Origin: Bacteroidetes bacterium GWF2_33_38
Lineage (GTDB): Bacteria; Bacteroidota; Bacteroidia; Bacteroidales; GWF2-33-38
Assembly (NCBI GenBank): GCA_001769505.1
Contig: MEOF01000049.1
Span: 102,563 to 166,562, forward strand
Direction: 5' to 3'
DNA: 64,000 bases
Positions 43,182-53,400 of this stretch are shown piece by piece. The notes below the pieces were generated by a model. The model ran no database searches and was not told the origin of the DNA. It saw nothing but the letters and a program-made list of their open reading frames with translations. The translations under genes and the position numbers were made by a program. Position 1 is the first letter of the stretch, and each line of letters starts with the position of its first letter.

Positions 43182-44591
43182 ATGTTGCAAACATATACCA
43201 TTTTGATTATCGTATTTCTGTTGGGATTTAATCTCCAAGCCCAAGAAAAATGGACTCTCGAAAGTTGCATTAACCACGCAATAACCAATAACATTCAGAT
43301 CAAACAACAAGAATTAAATACAAAATATTATCAAAATCTTGAACGACAATCAAAATTTAGCATTTTACCAAATTTAAACACAGGAGCAAATCAAACCTAC
43401 ACTTTCGGTCGTTCAATAGACCCATACACAAACGAATTTTCAACTGATAATTTTCGCTCAAACAATTTTAGTGTAAACAGTTCGATGACTATTTTCGGTG
43501 GATTGCAAAAAATTAATAATGTTCGCAAAAGCAATTTCGATTTACAAGCTAGCATTCAAGACTTACAAAAAGCAAAAAATGATATTGCCCTCAACATTGC
43601 AGCAGCTTACCTTCAAGTATTATATAACGAAGAAATGTTTAAAGCTGCCGAGTTGCAATTGGGAGTAACCAAACTTCAACACGACAAAACTCAGCGACTT
43701 GTTGAAGCCGGAAGTCTTGCAAAAGGAAGTCTTTTGGAGGTCGATGCACAAATAGCCAGCGAAGAATTACAATTAATTAATCTCGAAAATCAGTTGCTCA
43801 TTTCGAATTTGACTTTAAAACAAATTTTAGATTTGGATTCTGTTGCGAATTTTAATATTGACAAACCAATAATCGAAAATCTCGATGGTAAATTGATTGT
43901 TTATAGCGTTGACCAAATTTTCAATGAGGCTATTACAAATTTACCTCAAATAAAAAGTGCTGAATACAAAGTAAAAAGTAGCGAAGCTGATTTATGTTCA
44001 GCAAAAGGAGGAATGTCTCCTCGCTTATCGTTAAATGCAGGATGGGGAACTGGATATTCAGAGGCTCGTACAAAAGGGCAGTACGTGCCAACTACAGTAG
44101 AAATAGGATATACCGAAAGTGGCGAAAGTGTTTTTGCAGATTCATACAGTTATGTTTCTGAAAATTATCCATTTAGCGAACAATTTAAGGATAATGCAAG
44201 CACAAGTTTATCGTTCAATCTTTCGATTCCTATTTTCAATAATTGGCAAGTTAATACGAACATTAGCAATGCAAAAATAAGTTTACTTAATTCAAAACTT
44301 TCACTCGATTTAACCAAACAACAACTTTATAAAGAAATCCAGCAGGCATATGCTGATGCAATAGCGGCATTTAGAAAATATAACGCTGCAACAAAAGCAT
44401 TAGCGAGCATTCAAGAATCGTTTAGATACACACAACAAAAATTCGATGTCGGCATGGTTAGCTCTTTCGATTTTAACGCAGCAAAAAACAATCTTTTGAA
44501 AGCCGAATCCGATGTTTTACAAGCCAAATACGAGTACGTTTTTAAATCAAAAATATTAGATTTTTATCGCGGAGATACCATAAAATTATAG
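43182..44591 (+). CDS. TolC-family outer-membrane efflux protein
   Basis: About 469 residues. A signal peptide (YTILIIVFLLGFNLQAQ) is followed by the family start WTLESCINHAITNNIQIKQQ. Two long alpha-hairpin regions follow (ALNIAAAYLQVLYNEEMFKA; YKEIQQAYADAIAAFRKYN, then FRYTQQKFDVGMVSSFDFNAAKNNLLKAE). I set the start at ATG 43182; the longer frame would run into the upstream gene and precede the leader. It forms an operon with the fusion protein 6 bases downstream. Confidence 0.92.
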   Translation: MLQTYTILIIVFLLGFNLQAQEKWTLESCINHAITNNIQIKQQELNTKYYQNLERQSKFSILPNLNTGANQTYTFGRSIDPYTNEFSTDNFRSNNFSVNSSMTIFGGLQKINNVRKSNFDLQASIQDLQKAKNDIALNIAAAYLQVLYNEEMFKAAELQLGVTKLQHDKTQRLVEAGSLAKGSLLEVDAQIASEELQLINLENQLLISNLTLKQILDLDSVANFNIDKPIIENLDGKLIVYSVDQIFNEAITNLPQIKSAEYKVKSSEADLCSAKGGMSPRLSLNAGWGTGYSEARTKGQYVPTTVEIGYTESGESVFADSYSYVSENYPFSEQFKDNASTSLSFNLSIPIFNNWQVNTNISNAKISLLNSKLSLDLTKQQLYKEIQQAYADAIAAFRKYNAATKALASIQESFRYTQQKFDVGMVSSFDFNAAKNNLLKAESDVLQAKYEYVFKSKILDFYRGDTIKL

Positions 44592-44597
44592 CATATC

Positions 44598-45929
44598 ATG
44601 AAAGGAAAGAAATTAAAAAAATATATCATTATTGTAACAATCATTCTTTTGATTTTAGCATTTGTAGGAAAAAGAATGGGTTGGTTTGGAAAGTCATTAG
44701 TAAATAAAGTACTGGTTGAACAAGTTCAAATAAAGACAATTACCGAAATTATAACGGCCAATGGAAAAATTCAACCAGAAAAGGAAGTTAAAATAAGTGC
44801 TGATGTTTCAGGCGAAATAGTTGAGTTATATGTAAAAGAGGGGCAAGAAGTTAAGCAAGGTGATTTATTGTTAAAGATTAAGCCTGATATTTATGTTTCA
44901 AATCTTGACCGAATGGAAGCGTCGTTAAATAGTGCAAAGTCAAATTTATCGAATGCAAAGGCAAGACTTTCTCAAGTTGAAGCTAGGTTTATTCAAGCCG
45001 AACAAGCATATCAGCGAAGCAAAAAACTTCACGAGCAAAATGCTATTTCAGAATCCGATTATGAAAATGCGGTATCGGAATTTCAAGTTGCAAAAGCAGA
45101 AGTCGATGCCGCAAAAGAAACCGTAAGTGCATCTGAATTTGCTGTATTAAGTTCAGAAGCCTCGCTAAAAGAAGCATCCGAAAATTTGAAGAAAACGTCG
45201 ATTTATTCGCCGATAGATGGAACCATTTCATTGTTAAATGTTGAACAAGGCGAACGCGTAGTTGGAACTATTCAAATGGCGGGAACCGAAATTCTTCGAA
45301 TTGCAAACCTAAACCGAATGGAAGCAAAAGTTGAAGTTAACGAAAATGACATAATTCACGTAAGTCTTGGAGATACAGCAATTATTGAAGTTGACGCTTA
45401 TCTTGACAAAGAATTTAAAGGAATTGTTACAGAAGTTGCAAATTCTGCAAATACACAAGGCGTTTCAACCGACCAAGTTACCAGCTTCGATGTTAAAGTG
45501 CGAATTTTGCAATCTTCATACGAAAACCTTACCCCAAAAGATTCAGTAAATAAGTATCCTTTCCGACCTGGAATGACTGCAACAGTTGACATTCAAACTG
45601 AAACACACAAAAACGTGTTGGCAATTCCAATTCAAGCTGTTACAACCCGAACCGATTCAACCGAAATTGTAAAAACAGACAAAGAAGATCAGATAGTTGA
45701 ACAAAATAAAGACGAACAACTCGAGGTTGTATTTGTTTTTGATAATGGAAAAGCAATTCAAAAAACGGTTAAAACAGGAATTCAGGACGATGAATTTATT
45801 GAAATTATCGAAGGATTAGAAGAAAAAGTTGAAGTTATTACAGCCCCTTACAGTTTAATTTCTAAAAAACTGAAAGATAATATGGTCGTTGAAAAAGGCG
45901 ATAAAAACAATTTATTTACTGAGGAATAA
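44598..45929 (+). CDS. Periplasmic adaptor (membrane-fusion) protein of an efflux pump
   Basis: A 443-residue HlyD/MacA-like adaptor. It has an N-terminal anchor (YIIIVTIILLILAFVGKRMG), a lipoyl-like half (KISADVSGEIVELYVKEGQEVKQGDLLLKI) at about 65-95, a long alpha hairpin (ARLSQVEARFIQAEQAYQRSKKLHEQNAIS), and the second half IYSPIDGTISLLNVEQGERV. The beta-barrel domain precedes a variable C-terminus. It pairs with TolC upstream. Unusually, no ABC (MacB) or RND pump gene follows; the next gene is tsaB. The pump subunit must be encoded elsewhere. Confidence 0.9.
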   Translation: MKGKKLKKYIIIVTIILLILAFVGKRMGWFGKSLVNKVLVEQVQIKTITEIITANGKIQPEKEVKISADVSGEIVELYVKEGQEVKQGDLLLKIKPDIYVSNLDRMEASLNSAKSNLSNAKARLSQVEARFIQAEQAYQRSKKLHEQNAISESDYENAVSEFQVAKAEVDAAKETVSASEFAVLSSEASLKEASENLKKTSIYSPIDGTISLLNVEQGERVVGTIQMAGTEILRIANLNRMEAKVEVNENDIIHVSLGDTAIIEVDAYLDKEFKGIVTEVANSANTQGVSTDQVTSFDVKVRILQSSYENLTPKDSVNKYPFRPGMTATVDIQTETHKNVLAIPIQAVTTRTDSTEIVKTDKEDQIVEQNKDEQLEVVFVFDNGKAIQKTVKTGIQDDEFIEIIEGLEEKVEVITAPYSLISKKLKDNMVVEKGDKNNLFTEE

Positions 45930-45935
45930 TTTCGA

Positions 45936-46622
45936 ATGGCTCTGATTTTGAATATTGAAACCTCGTCGCCGGTTTGCTCGGTTTGTATTGCCAAAGATGG
46001 ACAATTGCTAAGCCTAAAAGAAACTACCGATGAAAAATCACATGCAAGCCTGCTTACTGTCTTCATAAACGAAGTGCTAATCGAAAATAAAATTAATATT
46101 CGAGATTTAGATGCTGTTGCTGTAAGCGAAGGTCCTGGCTCATATACCGGTTTGCGAATCGGAGTATCTACAGCGAAAGGCATTTGCTACGGAATCGAAA
46201 AACCATTAATTGCTGTTTCAACGCTAGAAGCTCTGACCTTTGCAATCGATAAAAATAATATTTCAGCTGAAACTTGGTTTTGTCCTATGATTGATGCACG
46301 TAGAATGGAAGTTTATTCAGTATTTTTCGATAAAAACGGCGTAAAACAGAGTGAAATATTGCCCCATATAATTGATGCTGACTCGTTTAAAAATGAATTG
46401 CATAACCGACAAATCGTATTTTTTGGTACGGGTGCCGAAAAGTGCAAGCCAATGTTGACAAGCAAAAACGCAATCTATATCGACAATATTATGCCATCTT
46501 CATCAAATATGATTTCTTTGTCTGAAAAAGCATTTCAACATCAAAATTTTGTGAACCTCGCTTACTTTGAACCCTTTTATCTGAAAGAATTTATGGCAAC
46601 AACACCTAAAATTAAATTTTAG
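45936..46622 (+). CDS. tsaB: tRNA threonylcarbamoyladenosine biosynthesis protein TsaB
   Basis: A 228-residue ASKHA-fold partner of TsaD in t6A37 modification of ANN-decoding tRNAs. LILNIETSSPVCSVCIAKDG is the N-terminal fold. AVSEGPGSYTGLRIGVSTAKGIC is the TsaB signature near residue 65. It starts 6 bases after the adaptor gene and is followed 5 bases later by tatD, so all four genes could share a transcript. Confidence 0.94.
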   Translation: MALILNIETSSPVCSVCIAKDGQLLSLKETTDEKSHASLLTVFINEVLIENKINIRDLDAVAVSEGPGSYTGLRIGVSTAKGICYGIEKPLIAVSTLEALTFAIDKNNISAETWFCPMIDARRMEVYSVFFDKNGVKQSEILPHIIDADSFKNELHNRQIVFFGTGAEKCKPMLTSKNAIYIDNIMPSSSNMISLSEKAFQHQNFVNLAYFEPFYLKEFMATTPKIKF

Positions 46623-46627
46623 AATAA

Positions 46628-47395
46628 ATGCTAATCGACACTCATTCACATATATACCTCAAAGAATTTGATGCCGACCGCGATTTGGTAATTGAACGAG
46701 CTCTTAACAATTCCATCTTAAAAATCTTACTTCCCAATATCGACAGTCATTCCGTTTTGGAAATCTTACGGTTATCAGAAAAGTATCGAAATATTTGCTA
46801 TCCGATGATTGGGCTTCATCCAACTTCTGTTAAAGAAAACTATGAAGAAGAACTATCATTTATAAACAATTGGATTTCGAAAAATAAGTTTATAGCCATT
46901 GGCGAAATTGGAATGGACTTATACTGGGATAAAACATTTGTCGAAGAGCAAAAAATTGCTTTCAATACACAAGTACAACTTTCAATAAAGCATAATTTGC
47001 CAGCAGTGATTCATATCAGAAATGCTTTTGCGGAAACTTTTTCTGTTTTAGAAAGCATAAACAAGGCTAAATTTAGTGGTGTTTTTCATTGTTTTAGTGG
47101 CAACTTAGTCGACGCACAAAAAGCAATCGAAATGGGATTTCTCTTGGGTATTGGAGGAGTTGTAACATACAAAAATGCAAGTTTGCAAGAAATCGTAAAA
47201 GAAATTCCTCTCGAAAAGCTAGTTCTCGAAACTGACTCTCCATACTTACCTCCCGTTCCCTTCAGAGGAAAGCGTAATGAAAGTGGTTATCTTATTTTTA
47301 TCGCCGAAAAAATAGCTGAGATTAAAAACATTTCTCTCAATAAGGTAGGAGAAATTACAAGTGAGAATGCGAGGGAATTGTTTAGACTCTTATAG
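46628..47395 (+). CDS. TatD-family metal-dependent hydrolase/DNase
   Basis: A 255-residue TIM-barrel hydrolase. Metal ligands and motifs are complete: LIDTHSHIYLKEFDADRD, MIGLHPTSV, AIGEIGMDLYWD, PAVIHIRNA, GVFHCFSG and VLETDSPYLPPVPFRGKRNE. TatD proteins act as 3'-5' exonucleases or DNases in repair. Last gene of a plus-strand run, ending at a strong bidirectional terminator. Confidence 0.95.
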   Translation: MLIDTHSHIYLKEFDADRDLVIERALNNSILKILLPNIDSHSVLEILRLSEKYRNICYPMIGLHPTSVKENYEEELSFINNWISKNKFIAIGEIGMDLYWDKTFVEEQKIAFNTQVQLSIKHNLPAVIHIRNAFAETFSVLESINKAKFSGVFHCFSGNLVDAQKAIEMGFLLGIGGVVTYKNASLQEIVKEIPLEKLVLETDSPYLPPVPFRGKRNESGYLIFIAEKIAEIKNISLNKVGEITSENARELFRLL

Positions 47396-47404
47396 AAAAT
47401 AAAA

Positions 47405-47427
47405 AAAAGCCGCTCAATGAGCGGCTT
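47405..47427. terminator. Bidirectional terminator between tatD and the giant adhesin gene
   Basis: Perfect 10-bp stem AAAGCCGCTC/GAGCGGCTTT with loop AAT, A-run before and T-rich sequence after. It serves two convergent genes. Confidence 0.92.
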
Positions 47428-47435
47428 TCCTTTTG

Positions 47436-50400
47436 TTATTCGAAGATTATTAATCTTCTTACTACTTTGTCGTTTTCGGTAGTCATATTCAAATAATAGA
47501 TACCAGGTCTTAATTCTTCTCTGTCGAGAACAAAATTATAAGCACCTTTTTCTCTATTTCCTTGTTCAACTATCGAAACTTGTTTTCCTAATACATCATA
47601 TAATGAGATAGTTACTTCTGAATCGTATGGTATTGAGTAAGATATAGAAGTGCTAATGCTAAATGGATTTGGATAATTCGTTAACCCAAGACCATCTAAA
47701 CTGATGATAGATGAATAAACAACTGTATCGGTTACTGTAATCCACTCGCAATAAGTATCTTCTTGTCCTGTTACAGGGTCAGAAACAGTTAAGCAAACTT
47801 CATATTCACCAGGAGCATCGTAGCTATGAGAAGGACTCATTGTTGTAGTATCAACACTGCCATCGCCAAAGTCCCACTCAATCATTGAAGGCTCGCCAAA
47901 TGCAGCACCAACAAAGTCAACTGAGTATTCATTTGCTCTCGATACAGTAGTGTCAACAACATATCCAAATATACCTTGCATTCCACCATCTTCAGCAACA
48001 TTTACTAAATCTAAATAACTGCTGTAACAACCTGTTAATGGATTATTTATCATCAAATATACAGGATAATAACCAGGAGCTGCATATATGTGAACTGGAT
48101 TTTGATCAGTAGAAGCTTCTCCATCTCCGAAATCCCAGAACCATTGTGTAGATTCTCCTTGTGAATTATCAACAAATGATACTTCTAATGCTGCAGAATC
48201 AACAGAATACATATAATTTGCTAAACAATACGAATCGTCGTCACCCATTTGAATGTGGTCACAGAATGTACTTCTGCAAGCTCCGTCAAATATTGTTAAG
48301 CAAATATTTTTGAAACCACCAGTAACATATTGATGAACAGGATTTGCATCTTGAGATACTATGCCATCACCGAAGTTCCATAAGTAAGCATCAACTGAGC
48401 CTGCTTGAGAATTGTCGTAGAAGAAACCTGTATTCGTGTAAGAGTCAGAATTGAAAATGAAGTCCGCTTGACAGTCATTTCCTAAACTTCCAATCAATAC
48501 AAATTCTTCGTGGTAATCCATGCAGCCATTTACATCATTGAAAGTATTCAAACTTACTCTGTACAAGCCAGCAACAGTATAGTGGTGGAATGGGTCATTT
48601 TCAGTAGAACAAGAACCATCACCAAACTCCCAATATAATTGAGACGATGTTCCCAACGATTGATTGTTAAAATGTGCAATATTAGTTGTTGAATCAACAA
48701 ATGTTGTAAATCCAGCATCACAAGTAATTGTTCCAACTTGTAGAGGTTTAACTATTTCGTTAACACAACCTCCTAATGTATCAATTACAACCAAAGATAC
48801 AGTGTACATTCCTGCACCACCATACACGTGAATTGGACTTTTAACCATTGATGTTGTTCCATCACCAAAACTCCAGAAATATTTTTGATTATATCCTAAT
48901 GAAGTATTTGTGAATATTGCAGTGTTTGTAGCAGTACTAACATATGTTGAGAAATTAGCTTGACAACCTGCAACACCAACCTGAATATCAACAGTTTGAT
49001 TGTCGGTACAACCAGAAACAGCGTCCATTGTTGTTAAACTAACTGTATATAAACCAGCAGCAGTATATGTTTTAACAGGGTTAGCAAGAGATGATGTAGT
49101 ACCATCGCCAAATGTCCAATAGAAATTGGTTACATTTCCTACTACTTGTTCGCTGAATGAAACTTGTAAAGCAGCAACATTTACATAGTATGTAAATTCG
49201 GCATTACATGTTGCTTCAGTTGTAATGTCTCCGATTTGAATTCCTTGACAAATTTCATCTTGACAACCATTTACAGAATTGTAAATTGATAAACATACAT
49301 CGTAGAATCCAGCAGCTGTATATACATGAACAGGATTTGTTAATTCAGAGAAATTACCATCTCCAAAATTCCAGTTGTAAACCAACGAGTCACTTGCGAT
49401 TGATGCATCATCAAAAGTAACTGTATTTGTTGTTGTGTTGATAAAGTAGCTGAAATCTGCATCGCAAATAATCTCTGTTGTCATATCTCCAACTTGAATT
49501 CCTTGACAGAATACTGCTTGACATCCTGTTACAGTATTGTAAATTGATAAACATACATCGTAGAATCCAGCATTAACATAAGTATGAGTTGGATTTTGGT
49601 CGCCTGAGTATTCTCCATCACCAAATTGCCAATAATAATCTAATGTATTGTTTGCTATGGATTGGTCAGCAAAAGCAACCGTTTTAGAAGTTTGATTTAC
49701 AGAATAATTATAACCTGCTTGACAAATATCAACAGTTGTAATATCTCCAACTTGTATTTCTTTACAAATTTGTGAGTTACAACCAGTTGTTTGATCATAA
49801 GTAAATAAGCAAACACTATAAAATCCTGCTTCAGCATATTGATGCATTGGATTTGCTTCCATTGCGTATGTACCATCGCCAAATTCCCAATAATATTCTG
49901 TTACGTTACCTAACGATTGGTTGTTAAAATAAACTGTATTCAAGGCAGGATTAACATAAAATCCATAGTCTGCCTGACAAGTGTTATTAACACTACCAAC
50001 CACAACATCCATACAAATAGATGATTGACATCCTGTAGAATTGAATGAAGTTAAACAAACAGTATAGAATCCTTCGCTAGTAAATACGTGTATTGGATTT
50101 TGTTCATTTGAGTATGTTCCATCACCAAATTCCCAATACCAACCATCAACAGCACCTCTTGAAGAATCTGCAAAGTAAGCAGTTTTTGTTGCATGATCAA
50201 CAAAGAAACTATAATCAGCAAAACAATCTTCAGCACCAATTGTTCCAACTTCAATTCCTTGACAGAAGTTAGCTTGACAGCCTGTTGTTGAATCAATAAG
50301 AGTTAAACAAACATCGTAGAATCCAGCAACTGGGTATGATACAAATGGATTCACGTCTTCTGAATATAATCCGTTTCCTAAATTCCAGAAAGAGTTTGTA

Positions 50401-53400
50401 AACGAACCTGCCGATGTATTGTTAAATTGTACGTTATTTCCAGTAATATCAGTATAGAAACTTGCATATACATTACAAATAGTATCGGTTACCATATAAT
50501 CAACCCAATAGTATCCCATTGAAGTACAACCAGCGACATCATAAACTGTAACCGAATAATCGCCTGAAGCTAAATCGTAAATATTTGGAACCGTTGCTCC
50601 GTTACTCCAATTAAATGTATAAGGAGAAGTTCCTCCAAATGCCATTAATTCAATTGCACCATTGTTTCCATTGGCATAAGTTACTGGCATAATGTTAGTA
50701 GCAAGGGCAATATTACAACCCTCTTCCATTACACTATATATTCCAGTGTATGAACATCCGTTATAATCGATTGCAATAACTTCATAAGTTCCTGCACATA
50801 GATTATCAAGAGTTGCATTTGTTGTAGTCATTCCATTCCAATTATACATAACTGGAGGCATGAAGTTGTAAGGAGTCAAGGTAATTGAACCGTCGCAATT
50901 TCCAAAAGTAGTGCTAACAATAGATGGTTCAACATACATATAACATTCCAATGCATCTTTTACCCAATATGAAGTAACTAGTTGACATGTATCGCTATCA
51001 GTAATGGTTACCCAATATTCGCCAACACATAGACCTGTAACATAACCTGAAGTCATTCCATTACTCCATGTAATTGAATAAGGAGGTACTCCGCCATTTA
51101 CCATTAAGTCGATTCCTCCATTACATTGACCTTGAGTTGCATCAAAATAATTAGGCATAACGGTAATGCATCCACCTGCTGTTTGTTCATTAACAGAATA
51201 ACCAAATACTTGTGAACATGCATTCATATCGGTTACCGTTACTTCGTAATATCCTGAACATAAATTCATGAGATTTTGTGTAGTAGCACCATTATTCCAA
51301 TAATATGTATATGGATACATTCCTCCACTTACCATCATATAAATACTACCATCGCAATTGCCTTGAGTTGCATCAGTAATTGAAGGATATCCCATTAGAT
51401 TACATCCACCTGCACTTATGCTATATGTATTAAATGCGGTGCAACCAAGAGCGTCAGTAACAGTTAAACTATATGAACCTTCACATAAACTGTCAATCAT
51501 TTCTGTTGTCATTCCATTATCCCATGAATACGTAATTGGATAATTTCCTCCGCTTACAGAAGCATAAATAGAGCCATCGCACATGCCTGATGCCGAAACT
51601 GGCATTGGTTCGCCATAAACATTGAAATATCCACAACCATCATCAATAAATGTGCTATTCATGACTGTACAACCAATCGAATCTGTTACGGTTAAATCAT
51701 AATTTCCTTTACACAAATTTGAAAGAGTTGAAGTTGTAGCACCATTTGACCAAACAAATGAATAAGGGTCATTGCCAAATTCTACAGTTGCAATTACACC
51801 TCCGTCGCAATTTCCTGGAGCAGATGCATTTGTAGTTGCAAAAGAAACATACATCGAGCAATTATTACCAATCCATACATTGGATGAATATGTACAACCA
51901 ATTGAATCGGTTACGGTAAAATAATAATAACCTTCGCATAAACCTGTTTGCATTTGTGCGGTTGAACTATTGTCCCAATAATAAGTATAAGGGGCAACTC
52001 CTGTTTGAACTAAAATTTCCGCAGCTCCATCACAATTGCCTGGAGTACTTACGTTTGTTTGATTATTATAGGCATAAACATTGCAATTATTTCCTATCCA
52101 TACTGAGTAATTATTTGTACAGCCCAAAGAATCTGTAACTGTATAGTTATAAGAACCTTCGCATAAACCTGTTGACACAGCTGTGGTTATTCCATTATTC
52201 CATAAATATGAATATGGATATGTTCCGCCTGATACAATAATTTCTGCTGAACCATCACAATTTCCAGGCATACTTACGTTGTTTTGTGTTGCGTATGACG
52301 ATAAATTGCAATTGTTGCCTATCCATACATTTGACGAATATGGACAACCTAATGAGTCGGTTACAGTAAAATAATAATAACCTTCGCATAAACCTGTTTG
52401 CATTTGTGCGGTTGAACTATTGTCCCAATAATAGGTATACGGTGCAACTCCTGTTTGAACTAGAATTTCCGCAGTTCCATCACAATTGCCTGGAACACTT
52501 ACGTTTGTTTGATTAGCATTAGCATAAACATTACAATTATTTCCAATCCATGCATAATTCATGTTTGTACAACCCAATGAATCTGTAACTGTATAGTTAT
52601 AAGAGCCTTCGCATAAACCCGATATCATTGGCGATGTCGATCCATTATCCCAATAATATGTATAAGGGGGATTTCCCATTTGAACAGTAACTTCTGCCAT
52701 GCCATCGCAATTGCCTGGCATACTTACATTTGTTGCATTTGCATAAGATGATAAGATACAGTTATTACCAACCCAAATACCACTTGAATAAAACGAGCAT
52801 CCAATACTATCGGTAATAGTGTAATAATACCATCCTTCACACAAACCAGAAATTGAACTTGTACTCATTGCATTGCTCCAATTGTATGTATAAGGCTCAA
52901 CTCCTCCGGTTGGATATAATTGGATTGAACCATCGCAACTTGCAGTTACATTATTTACAACTTCATTCGGATAAATATTACATCCACCTGCCTGCTCATT
53001 TACCCAATATGATAAATACATTTCGCAAGTATCGCTATCGGTAATGGTTACAAAGTATTCTCCCATACATAAATTTTGTGGATAACTAGTGGTGTCTCCA
53101 TTACTCCAATTAAAAGAATAAGGATAAACTCCTCCGCTTACCATTAATTCAATCCCTCCATTGCACATAGCTGTGGTTGCGTCATATAAATTTGGATTAA
53201 TAGTCAAGCATCCGCCTGCTCCTGATGGCATAATTTCATATGAAAAATATTGCTGACACATATTGGCATCAGTAATAGTTACATAATACCAGCCACTGCA
53301 CAAACCGTAAATATCACTTGTGGTTTGCATATCGCTCCAATTAAATGTATAAGGAGACATTCCGCCTGTTGGATATAATTGTATTGAAGCATCGCATGTT

